Below, piece by piece: positions 48,466 to 56,395 of a stretch of DNA of 64,000 nucleotides (the first letter of the stretch is position 1; each line of letters opens with the position of its first letter). Origin of the DNA: Dendrolimus kikuchii (lineage: Eukaryota > Arthropoda > Insecta > Lepidoptera > Lasiocampidae). The notes below the pieces were generated by a model. That model ran no database searches and was not told the DNA's origin. It was given only the letters and a program-made list of their open reading frames with translations. The stretch is taken from positions 21,748,272 through 21,812,271 of the forward strand of contig CM034394.1 of assembly GCA_019925095.2 (NCBI GenBank), in the 5' to 3' direction. The translations under genes and the position numbers were made by a program.

Positions 48466-49076
48466 AGAGTGAATTTGGGGAATAGTGTGAATGGAGCGTT
48501 AGGTAAACTTCTAGGCGTTAAGAACCTCAGCCAGAAGGCCCAGCTTGCCATACACAACGCGGTGCTGGTACCTACGCTCACGTATGGAAGCGAGAGTTGG
48601 GTATGGAAGAGAGAGCATGAAAGTAAAGTAAACGCGGTCGAGATGCGAGCACTGCGCAAAATCTGCGGAGTGACGCTCGCGGACCGCGTTCGTAATACCG
48701 AAGTAAGAAAGAGAGTTGGTCTGAAAGAGAGTGTCGGGGTGAAGGTAAGGAAAGGAATGCTCCGGTGGTTCGGGCATGTGGAAAGAATGCATGATGAAAG
48801 GATGACTAAACAGAATACAATGCAAAAGTGGATGGATGCAGAAGTCGTGGAAGGCCACGACACACCTTCCATGATCAAATTGATCGTGTACTAGCAGAGG
48901 GTGATGTCAGGAGCCTTAAGAACAGACGAGAGTGCATGACAAGAGTTATGAATGTCAAAGAAGCAAGTGAGGTGTGTAAGAATGGGCCTAAATAGCGCTC
49001 TGTTGTTCGTGCCTACCCCGCAAGGGAACTGGCGTGAAGTTATGTATGTATGTATGTATGTATGCATGTATGCATG

Positions 49077-49078
<2 letters not shown>
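48466..49078 (+). mobile_element. RTE-like LINE (family B), longest copy
   Basis: A 613-bp 3' fragment. The frame from 48,469 encodes the end of the RT thumb and tail: 'AQLAIHNAVLVPTLTYGSES', 'WVWKREHESKVNAVEMRALR', 'RWFGHVERMHDERMTKQ'. One base missing at 'aaacagaatacaatg' (other copies 'aaacagatatacaatg') shifts the frame near 48,812. The ORF end runs directly into (TATG)n with no 3' UTR. The C-terminal pattern and microsatellite tail fit the RTE clade; the clade name is inferred. Confidence 0.82.

Positions 49079-49171
<93 letters not shown>
49079..49171. repeat. (TA)n microsatellite grown from a LINE tail
   Basis: About 90 bp of pure TA directly after the (TATG)n tail of the LINE at 48466. 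Confidence 0.97.
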
Positions 49172-49174
<3 letters not shown>

Positions 49175-49583
49175 TAAACAGGTTTCTTTCATTTGAAAGA
49201 TCACGTATCTCAACCGATCTCATGATATGTAATACCGAAAGAAGAGCTAATAAGAGAAATGTTTGTGGATAGCGGTATACGTATATCGTTAATCTAAATT
49301 ATAATTCTAGGTAATATTTTATACTGATAATAATTTCTATTCGATACCACTGAGTTTTATTTTAATTTTTCTTCGATATAAGCATAGTTCATGCTAATAT
49401 AGAAACATGAAAGTAGCTTTATATGGACATTTCTTTGGAGCTTCTATATATTTGTACAAATACCAATAGTCATGAAATTCGGTAAGTATATAAGTTCTTC
49501 CTATAACAGGAATAAAAGTATTTAACTCGAAAATGTTATAGTTACAAATTTTAATACATTTAGACTGCTGAAATATTGTAAGC
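49172..49583. other. AT-rich flank of the retrovirus, partly an old Helitron-like repeat
   Basis: 'atgaaattcggtaagtatataagt' before the insertion and 'aactttttatcctcaacagatag...gcgggatag' after it (58,575-58,620) look like two halves of one Helitron-like repeat. Confidence 0.35.
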
Positions 49584-49587
49584 GTAC
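49584..49587. repeat. GTAC target-site duplication, left
   Basis: GTAC here and at 58551-58554 directly flank the two LTRs. Four-base duplications are normal for gypsy-group integrases. Confidence 0.95.
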
Positions 49588-49794
49588 TGTTATAGATAGT
49601 CTATGCACCCTATTCAGCTGACATCATACCTATTCCATTTAGTCATCATATTCATATATTAGCTTCCCATTTTGCCCATCCAATACACTCCAGTCTTCAT
49701 CCAGTCCTCAACCAAGACGGTCGTGTCTTAAATATAACAACTTGTTTTTCAATTATCCTTTTTTAAAAAGGGGTTAACCCGGTCCCCCATAACA
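49588..49794 (+). repeat. 5' LTR (207 bp)
   Basis: TGTTAT...ATAACA ends. 'cttaaatataac' (near 49725) is the only TATA-like word. I see no AATAAA in it. It is identical to the 3' LTR except that it lacks 10 bases of the palindrome near its 3' end. Confidence 0.96.
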
Positions 49795-49797
49795 TTT

Positions 49798-49808
49798 TGG
49801 TGGCAGCG
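49798..49808 (+). other. primer-binding site, tRNA-Leu-like
   Basis: TGGTGGCAGCG, three bases after the LTR, is complementary to an acceptor end CGCTGCCACCA. That matches the 3' end of tRNA-Leu of the type starting GGTAGCG (from memory of conserved tRNA sequences). The match is 11 bases; TAAAGGG follows and does not continue it. Confidence 0.7.
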
Positions 49809-49993
49809 TAAAGGGATTTTCAGAAATCCCCGGTACCGTCTCCGCCCTAAGTACACGCGAATCCGACGCGAGTGCCTGTGGTACGTGTAAGTGCCGCGAA
49901 GACCAGGATTTCAGTGCATCGAGTTTGGCCCGGCTTGTTTAGAGGTGTACTGCTACTCACTGCTGGTGCCGTAGCCCGCTCCTCGAAGAACAA

Positions 49994-50194
49994 CCATACC
50001 CACTGTCATGCATAATCTGGTGCTGTGACCGGTATTTGCCATCCGACGAGCGAGAATCCACCATACCCACTGTCACGCATAACCTAGTGCTGTGACCGGT
50101 ATTGGTCATCCGACGAGCGAGAATCCACCATACCCACTGTCACGCATAACCTAGTGTTGTGACCGGTATTGGCCATCGGAAAAACGAGCAACCA
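49994..50194 (+). repeat. three 67-bp tandem repeats in the retroviral leader
   Basis: Units start at 49994, 50061 and 50128 with 'ccatacccactgtca'; each contains 'ctgtgaccggtatt' and 'catccgacgagcgagaatc' (the third decays at the end). In Drosophila gypsy the leader carries the tandem protein-binding sites of an insulator; a similar role here is only a guess. Confidence 0.95.
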
Positions 50195-50283
50195 TAATCT
50201 ATGCGACCGAGCATCGAAACCCGATACGACTCACCGTGCAACGTCTTATCTACATTTTACCTACCGTGCGAGAATTCCAAGTA

Positions 50284-50321
50284 ATGCTAGCCGTCTTCAT
50301 TATCACTCTGTCCGTACTCAA
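50284..50321 (+). CDS. env: env leader exon: short hydrophobic reading frame ending at a splice donor
   Basis: An ATG at 50284 opens a 13-codon frame that is strongly hydrophobic after the Met. In the unspliced RNA it stops at TAA 50323-50325 and acts only as an upstream ORF. The perfect donor GTAAGT lies at 50322-50327, so the exon would end at 50321 with two bases of a codon. The acceptor at 56395 leaves one base before the Env frame, so the phases fit exactly. The hydrophobic stretch plus the first residues after the junction look like a signal peptide. Env from a spliced subgenomic RNA is established for errantiviruses; this particular junction is my inference. The ATG overlaps the stop of a 27-codon upstream frame (from 50201) as TAATG. 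Confidence 0.7.
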
Positions 50322-50490
50322 GTAAGTGATCCTTAGTCATTGCGATTCTCAAACTTTTATTTACTGCCAATATTATTATAGTCAATCCCATTTTTTTTTA
50401 TTTTTTTTTGTGTACGTGCATTTCATTTCCCGTTACGTAACCATTGTTATATTATTCATTTAATTTAGGAAAATAATAAATACTATAAAT

Positions 50491-51549
50491 ATGTCCGAAA
50501 GTAGAGCCCCAAGTCCGAAATATGGAAAATTAGATATTGCTGTGACAGACACAGACGACGATGCCCTTTGTCCTCCGCCCTCCGGCCCAAGTACAAGGTC
50601 ACAAAATAAAAAGAAACTTCCTGCTGGAAATGGCAAATCCGAGCTCGATCTTTCAACCTTGCTAAAATTTATTAAACCATTCGATGGCTGTAGAGAAACA
50701 TTAAATTCCTTTTTAGTCAACTGTAACAACGCCTATGAATTGGCCTCTGAATCACAAAAGGATACTCTTTTCAAATATATTCTGTGCCAACTACAAGGTA
50801 AGGCACAAGTTGCCTGCTCTGTTAAAGAATTTACCAACTGGACACAACTCAAAGAATTCCTTAAAACCCAATTTAGTGAGAGAAAACACTATGCCCATTT
50901 GTTGACAGACCTTCAGGAATCTAGACAACGAAACAACGAAACCGTAAGCCAGTATGCGCTTAGAATAGAAACATGCTTATCACAATTACTTACGGAGATA
51001 TCCATCTCACACGGACATAAGAGCCGTGAAATGATAGGACGCACTGCAGCTATGGAGGAATTAGCCCTTCATCACTTCCAAATGGGGCTAACGCCTCGTA
51101 TATCTAATATAATTAGATGTAAAACGCCTAAAACGCTTAACGAAGCTGCCAATATGGCCATTTCCGAAGAGAAAATACAGCAATTCCTATATAGACCAAA
51201 TACTAGCTCACGCCAAGAAAGACCAGATATACCAAGGCCCAATTTCCAACCTCTACGTCGTGATGAAAATCGTCGATTTATTCCAAACATCAATCAACCT
51301 AAAACGCACTTCTATCCTACCCGTTCTAATAATGATATCCCTGTAATATGTAGATATTGCAAATCACCAGGTCATACCCTGGAACAATGCCGTAAACGCG
51401 AATATAACAATAATCGTTTTAAATTTAACCAAAACCAGCCTGGAACATCACAACGTGTTCATTTTGTATCTGACACTCCTGAAAACGGCTGTGTAGCCGA
51501 CCCTAAAGACGGTTACGATACTGTTGATGCGGATGCAAAAAACGAGTAA
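50491..51549 (+). CDS. gag: Gag polyprotein
   Basis: 352 residues, ATG in good context (A at -3), ending TAA at 51547. It would form the particle shell and bind genomic RNA. The N-terminal ~50 residues are acidic then Ser/Pro/Lys-rich. A helical region of about residues 55-240 ('KFIKPFDGCRETLNSFLVNC', 'FLKTQFSERKHYAHLLTDLQ', 'ETVSQYALRIETCLSQLL') resembles the retrotransposon gag capsid fold. A basic Arg/Asn/Pro stretch follows, then one CCHC zinc knuckle with C287, C290, H295, C300 (C-x2-C-x4-H-x4-C). The reading frame ends in the slip site A-AAA-AAC, so part of the product should continue into Pol. A knuckle is often missing in Drosophila errantivirus Gags, so its presence is notable. Confidence 0.95.
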   Translation: MSESRAPSPKYGKLDIAVTDTDDDALCPPPSGPSTRSQNKKKLPAGNGKSELDLSTLLKFIKPFDGCRETLNSFLVNCNNAYELASESQKDTLFKYILCQLQGKAQVACSVKEFTNWTQLKEFLKTQFSERKHYAHLLTDLQESRQRNNETVSQYALRIETCLSQLLTEISISHGHKSREMIGRTAAMEELALHHFQMGLTPRISNIIRCKTPKTLNEAANMAISEEKIQQFLYRPNTSSRQERPDIPRPNFQPLRRDENRRFIPNINQPKTHFYPTRSNNDIPVICRYCKSPGHTLEQCRKREYNNNRFKFNQNQPGTSQRVHFVSDTPENGCVADPKDGYDTVDADAKNE

Positions 51550-51576
51550 CTGTCTCGTCCCGGTGTCGTGCGGGAC
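51537..51576 (+). promoter_or_regulatory. -1 ribosomal frameshift signal (slip site and stem-loop)
   Basis: Heptamer A-AAA-AAC at 51537-51543, in the gag frame, two codons before the gag stop. Pol opens in the -1 frame from 51507, so the overlap is 43 bases. Thirteen bases after the heptamer, GTCCCG (51557-51562) pairs with CGGGAC (51571-51576) around an 8-base loop, and can extend with one bulge. Confidence 0.85.
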
Positions 51577-54500
51577 AGGAAGATCTAAAAAACGACACCC
51601 TAAGTCTCATTCCTAAATCCAGACAGCCGTCGTTACATGATAGTCTGTCTAAAACCATTGTATCCACTGTATCCGTGCCAAATAAAAATTCGCAACTATC
51701 GCTACATGATAGTCTGGCAAGATCCACTGTATCCGCTGTATCCGTGCATAATAAAAATCCACAACTATCGCTACATGATTGTCTGCCAAGATCCACTGTA
51801 TCCAATGTATCCATGCAAAATAAAAGTTCGCAACTATCGCTACATGATAGTCTGCCTAGGTCCACTGTATCCAATGTATCCATGCAAAATAAAAGTTCGC
51901 AACTATCGCTACATGATAGTTTGCCTAGGTCCACTGAATCCGCTGTATCCGCTGTATCCGTGCAAAATAAGAATCCACAACTATCACTACATGATGGTTT
52001 GCTAAGGTCCACTGTATCCGCTGTATCCGTGCAAAATAAAAATTCACAACTATCGCTGCATCATAGTTTACTAAAACCCACTATGCAAAAAAAAATCTTA
52101 CCTAAGCCCACAGTATCCAAACAGAACGTATACCTGCAAAATCCAATTAAAACCAACATATTCGAAATTACTAATAACCCTGCACTAATGTTATTACCTC
52201 ACGTCCTAGTTGAATCCTCTGTGTCAGATAGTCCTTTATCCTTACTAGTAGACTCCGGTTCCTCTGTAAGTTTATTAAGACATTCTTGTATGAAAAAACT
52301 ACCTAAACTTTTCAAAGAGAAAATACAGTTAAAAGGTATTGACTCATCAGATGAATCCATTCAAACTCTTGGCCATTTCCAACTCAAGCTGATAGTATCC
52401 AATTCCAATATATCTCACCAGTTTCATGTTATTGATAAAATTCGCTTGCCCTATGATGGCATTATCGGTTCAGATATGCTCAACACCCACAGCTGCAACA
52501 TCGACTATACGAAAAATTTACTCCATATCGGTAAATCATCTATAAAGTTACATTTCCACGATCCCGCTTATTTAATACCGCCTAGATCCGAAACCATTAT
52601 TGAATGTTCTGTCCAAAATCCTAAAATAAAAGAGGGACTCGTCCTCGATCAAAAAGTTTCTGAAACCCTACTAATTGCAAATTGTGTAGTCCGCGTAAAA
52701 GAAAACAACAGAATAAACATATCTATAATTAACACTTCTGAAGAACCGGTAACCTTGCAATCTAATCTAAATCTAGAACTCCTTCCAATCGAATCCCTAC
52801 AATTTAAAGAATACCCCGCCGTTCCTGTAAAACATATATATACTACTACCGATTGTGCCGTGAGAACTGGCGAAGTTTTAAAACAATTACGAGTCTCACA
52901 TCTAAACCATGAAGAAAGAGAAGCACTGTTTGAACTATGCGCCGAGTTTTCAGACATATTCCATCTCCCAGGAGAAAGCTTAACTTTTACAAAATCCTTG
53001 AAACATGAAATTAAAACAACGACTGAAATTCCGATCCACACAAAAACCTACAGATTCCCCGAGATACACAAAGCCGAAGTCCGCAACCAAGTGGATAAAA
53101 TGCTTAAACAAAATATTATAGAACCTTCCAATTCTCCTTGGTCTTCACCCATATGGGTTGTTCCAAAAAAACTTGATGCTTCCAATACCCAGAAGTGGCG
53201 TGTAGTCATTGACTACAGGAAACTTAACGACGTTACAATAGGTGACACTTATCCACTTCCTCAAATCACCGAAATCCTCGACCAACTCGGCAACAGTAAA
53301 TACTTTTCAACCTTGGACTTAGCATCTGGGTTTCATCAAATTTTATTAAACGAAGCCGATAAAGCCAAAACAGCCTTCAATGTCCCAGAAGGACATTTCC
53401 AATTCCTTAGAATGCCATTTGGGCTAAAAAATGCCCCTGCTACATTCCAAAGATTAATGAATTCCACCTTATCAGGTCTCCAGGGTATCCGCTGTTTTGT
53501 ATATTTAGACGACATAGTTTGTTACGCATATGATATGCAATCACACATCTCAAATCTCAGGTCCATATTCCAAAGAATCCGAGAACACAATCTAAAACTA
53601 CAACCGGATAAGTGTGAGTTTCTACGACGAGAAGTCTGTTACCTTGGCCATGTTATTACTGAACAAGGTGTAAAACCAAATCCAGACAAAATTAAATGTG
53701 TTACTGATTTTCCAGTTCCAAAATCCCCAAAAGACATCAAGTCATTTTTAGGTCTAGTTTCCTACTATCGTCGTTTTATTCCAGATTTTTCTAAGACCGC
53801 TAAGGCTCTAACCACTCTTCTGAAAAAGGAAGTTCCCTTTAAATGGGACAATGAACAGCAGCTTGCCTTCGACACACTGAAACATAACCTAACAACAGCC
53901 CCACTACTCATATATCCCGACTTTTCCAAACCCTTCATCCTTACCTGCGATGCCTCGAATTATGCTGTGGGCGCTGTTCTCTCACAAGGACCTATTGGTA
54001 AAGATCAACCTGTAGCTTTCACGTCACGTACCCTAAATAAAAGTGAATCAAACTACAGTACAACTGAAAAAGAGTTATTAGGCATACTCCACGGGTGCAA
54101 AACTTTCCGACCTTATCTTTATGGAAATAAATTCCAGATCATAACGGATCACAAACCATTAAAATGGCTTTTTAATCATAAAGATCCCAGTAGTAAACTT
54201 CAACGTTGGCGATTAAAACTAGAAGAATACGAATATGAAATCATATATCGTAAGGGTAAACTGAACTCTGCTGCTGACGCTCTGTCTAGATATCCCGTGA
54301 ACCCTATATATCCTGAAAATAAAAGTAATTTAAACCCAAATCCTACTAATGATACTAACCTGAATTCTGACACTGTTTCCCCATTAGAATCTCTACCTGA
54401 AATACCTCAAGAAGTCTTAAATGATGTAATAGGAACAGATACTAGTCCCGCAGACAATACAGATTTCAATCTTAGCGCTCTGAATCCATTTATTCCGGCT

Positions 54501-56225
54501 GAAGCTTCTGCAACAGATCCTCCTCCTATATTACCTGAACCATGTCCTGAAACACAACCGAACCCTCAACCTTCAACTAGTTGGCAAGATCCTGAAACCT
54601 TACCTGCAGCCATAGTTCCACGTGGTAATCCGGATACTCTTTCCTCAGTATCTGAAAACTTACCTTTATCCGACGAAACCTATAATAAGTTCCTAAAATC
54701 ACCTACGAAATTATATAACACTCATATAACAGAACACAACCAAGACTTACTAAAAGCAACTCAAAGTTTAATTATTGTACCGACCACAATAGACATGGAC
54801 GAATCCATACCTTATGTCCAAGAAATACTCGACAATTGTTCAAATCCCGAGCGCGATGAATTCCTGAAAATGGAAAGATCCCTATACACATTTTTGCCCC
54901 TTACAAGTGGAAATAAAACTTACCTTTTCTTATTTACAAAAGTCCATCACTTCGACGATCATTCATATTCCGATATATTCAATTGCCTTAAACATGCTCG
55001 TGACCAAATTATTATGTCATATCCCACTGTTAACGAAATAGGTATATCAGATTTTAAAAATCCATTTGACAGACATTCCTTTGCAAAAATCTACAATATC
55101 TTAGCTTATCTATTTGACAATACCAACATAAATATACATATCTATCATAACAATATCATATATCCTTCGCCTAGCGAAATCTCGAAAATCCTGAAAGAGA
55201 ATCACGACATCCCCATCGCAGGACACTTAGGATCTACAAGAATGCTTAGTCGAATCAAAGAAAGATACTTCTGGAAGAATATGTGTAGTGATGTCGAGGA
55301 CTATGTTAAGAAATGCTCATCGTGCCAAACCAACAAAGCACTCCGTAAAGTAAATAGAGCACCAATGATCATAACATCCACTTCTACATCCCCTTTTGAA
55401 AGGTTAGCCCTCGATATCGTAGGTCCCCTACCTGAATCCGGCACGGCCAAACTTAAATATATTTTAACTATGCAAGATGACCTTACCAAATTCTCATTAG
55501 CTTATCCCCTTCGCAGTAACACAGCAGCAGAAGCGAGCGACTGTCTCCTTCATTTTATATCACTATTCGGAATTCCCAAGCGAATACTTACCGATCAAGG
55601 TACCAATTTTACAGCAGAATTATTTAAGAAAACATGCGAATTCTTAAAAATCAAGCAGTTATGGTCATCGCCGTATCATCCACAAACACAAGGTGCTCTG
55701 GAAAGATCGCATTCCACTCTTAAGGAGTACCTTAAATCCTATGTTAACGAAAACCAAGATAACTGGCCTCAGTATGTGTATACTTCTATGTTGGCATACA
55801 ACACCGCCATACATACAACCACGCATTATTCCCCATATGAATTACTATTTGGGCATAAGCCTCATATCCCAGATTCAGTATATAAAGACAACTCCTATAA
55901 TACTACCTATCCCGAATATGTGAAACTCCTACAACACCGCATAAAGCACGCGCGAGACAAAGCCCTAGAATATATTCATAAATCAAAAATAAATTCCAAG
56001 ACTTATTACGATTCTCATACCCAACCTATCCAATACAAAGTTGGAGATTATGTCATGTTGAAAAACCATCTCAGGCTGCGTAAAGCTCTATCACCTTTAT
56101 GGAAAGGTCCATACAAGGTGGTAAAAATCAATGGAAACCATACATTAACCTTATTGATAAACAGACGTCATGTGAAACATCACTATGACGAAGTTAAACA
56201 TGTTGAAGTTCAAACTTTTACATAA
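51543..56225 (+). CDS. pol: Pol polyprotein (repeat domain, protease, RT, RNase H, integrase)
   Basis: 1,560 residues counted from the first -1 codon after the slip site; no ATG is needed. Order: seven 23-residue tandem repeats (nt 51624-52090); retropepsin with the LLVDSGSS active site (Asp codon at 52251); reverse transcriptase with 'RVVIDYRKLN', 'MPFGLKNAPATFQRLM' and the YLDD catalytic box (codons 53502-53513); RNase H with catalytic Asp at 53949 ('CDAS') and 'TDHKPLKWL'; a ~250-residue Pro/Asn/Thr-rich linker; integrase with a zinc-binding HHCC (ENHDIPIAGH ... KKCSSCQ), the D-D-35-E triad (Asp 55413, Asp 55593, Glu 55701) and a GPY/F module near the C-terminus (GPYKV). All catalytic residues are present and the frame is open throughout, so the enzyme set looks intact. 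Confidence 0.96.
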   Translation, partial: RVTVSSRCRAGQEDLKNDTLSLIPKSRQPSLHDSLSKTIVSTVSVPNKNSQLSLHDSLARSTVSAVSVHNKNPQLSLHDCLPRSTVSNVSMQNKSSQLSLHDSLPRSTVSNVSMQNKSSQLSLHDSLPRSTESAVSAVSVQNKNPQLSLHDGLLRSTVSAVSVQNKNSQLSLHHSLLKPTMQKKILPKPTVSKQNVYLQNPIKTNIFEITNNPALMLLPHVLVESSVSDSPLSLLVDSGSSVSLLRHSCMKKLPKLFKEKIQLKGIDSSDESIQTLGHFQLKLIVSNSNISHQFHVIDKIRLPYDGIIGSDMLNTHSCNIDYTKNLLHIGKSSIKLHFHDPAYLIPPRSETIIECSVQNPKIKEGLVLDQKVSETLLIANCVVRVKENNRINISIINTSEEPVTLQSNLNLELLPIESLQFKEYPAVPVKHIYTTTDCAVRTGEVLKQLRVSHLNHEEREALFELCAEFSDIFHLPGESLTFTKSLKHEIKTTTEIPIHTKTYRFPEIHKAEVRNQVDKMLKQNIIEPSNSPWSSPIWVVPKKLDASNTQKWRVVIDYRKLNDVTIGDTYPLPQITEILDQLGNSKYFSTLDLASGFHQILLNEADKAKTAFNVPEGHFQFLRMPFGLKNAPATFQRLMNSTLSGLQGIRCFVYLDDIVCYAYDMQSHISNLRSIFQRIREHNLKLQPDKCEFLRREVCYLGHVITEQGVKPNPDKIKCVTDFPVPKSPKDIKSFLGLVSYYRRFIPDFSKTAKALTTLLKKEVPFKWDNEQQLAFDTLKHNLTTAPLLIYPDFSKPFILTCDASNYAVGAVLSQGPIGKDQPVAFTSRTLNKSESNYSTTEKELLGILHGCKTFRPYLYGNKFQIITDHKPLKWLFNHKDPSSKLQRWRLKLEEYEYEIIYRKGKLNSAADALSRYPVNPIYPENKSNLNPNPTNDTNLNSDTVSPLESLPEIPQEVLNDVIGTDTSPADNTDFNLSALNPFIPAEASATDPPPILPEPCPETQPNPQPSTSWQDPETLPAAIVPRGNPDTLSSVSENLPLSDETYNKFLKSPTKLYNTHITEHNQDLLKATQSLIIVPTTIDMDESIPYVQEILDNCSNPERDEFLKMERSLYTFLPLTSGNKTYLFLFTKVHHFDDHSYSDIFNCLKHARDQIIMSYPTVNEIGISDFKNPFDRHSFAKIYNILAYLFDNTNINIHIYHNNIIYPSPSEISKILKENHDIPIAGHLGSTRMLSRIKERYFWKNMCSDVEDYVKKCSSCQTNKALRKVNRAPMIITSTSTSPFERLALDIVGPLPESGTAKLKYILTMQDDLTKFSLAYPLRSNTAAEASDCLLHFISLFGIPKRILTDQGTNFTAELFKKTCEFLKIKQLWSSPYHPQTQGALERSHSTLKEYLKSYVNENQDNWPQYVYTSMLAYNTAIHTTTHYSPYELLFGHKPHIPDSVYKDNSYNTTYPEYVKLLQHRIKHARDKALEYIHKSKINSKTYYDSHTQPIQYKVGDYVMLKNHLRLRKALSPLWKGPYKVVKINGNHTLTLLINRRHVKHHYDEVKHVEVQTFT
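51624..52090 (+). repeat. 69-bp coding tandem repeats (7 copies) at the Pol N-terminus
   Basis: Units start at 51624, 51693, 51762, 51831, 51900, 51978 and 52047, each near 'caactatcgctacatgatag'. The fifth is 78 bp through a 9-bp inner duplication, and the last is partial. In the pol frame each gives a 23-residue unit like 'QLSLHDSLPRSTVSNVSMQN'. All unit lengths are multiples of three, so the frame is kept. The long frames on the other strand and in the other plus frame are shadows of this repeat. Confidence 0.95.
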
Positions 56226-56395
56226 GGGAGTAAATAAATAAAAGGCCAAAACTCAGGAATAAACATTTAATATTACAATTGTAGTGTTAGAATTACAATA
56301 AATAGAATAGAATAACATTAATTTAGCATTGAGTAAGAAAATCTATTATAAGAAAGTACTAGTGATTGGTAACTCCGACACCTCTTTTCTTGCAG

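Larger units (their letters stand above)
50322..56395 (+). other. predicted env mRNA intron
   Basis: Donor GTAAGT at 50322. The acceptor, a pyrimidine tract (56381-56390) then TGCAG ending at 56395, lies 25 bases after an in-frame stop (56370-56372). The intron removes gag and pol (6,074 bases). Predicted from sequence only. Confidence 0.65.

Noticed and set aside
48357..48878. 173-codon minus-strand frame
   Set aside because: Antisense of the family B LINE; the plus strand carries the recognisable RT tail.
44250..49080. Direct repeats that might be a CRISPR array
   Set aside because: They are dispersed LINE 3' ends with simple-repeat tails; spacing is irregular and the DNA is eukaryotic.
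51503..52012. 169-codon minus-strand frame, Asp/Ser/Cys-rich, and a 122-codon plus frame opposite Pol
   Set aside because: Both are shadows of the 69-bp coding repeats in the pol frame; their periodicity follows the repeat.
52649..53041. 130-codon minus-strand frame
   Set aside because: Antisense of the intact pol frame; no domain.
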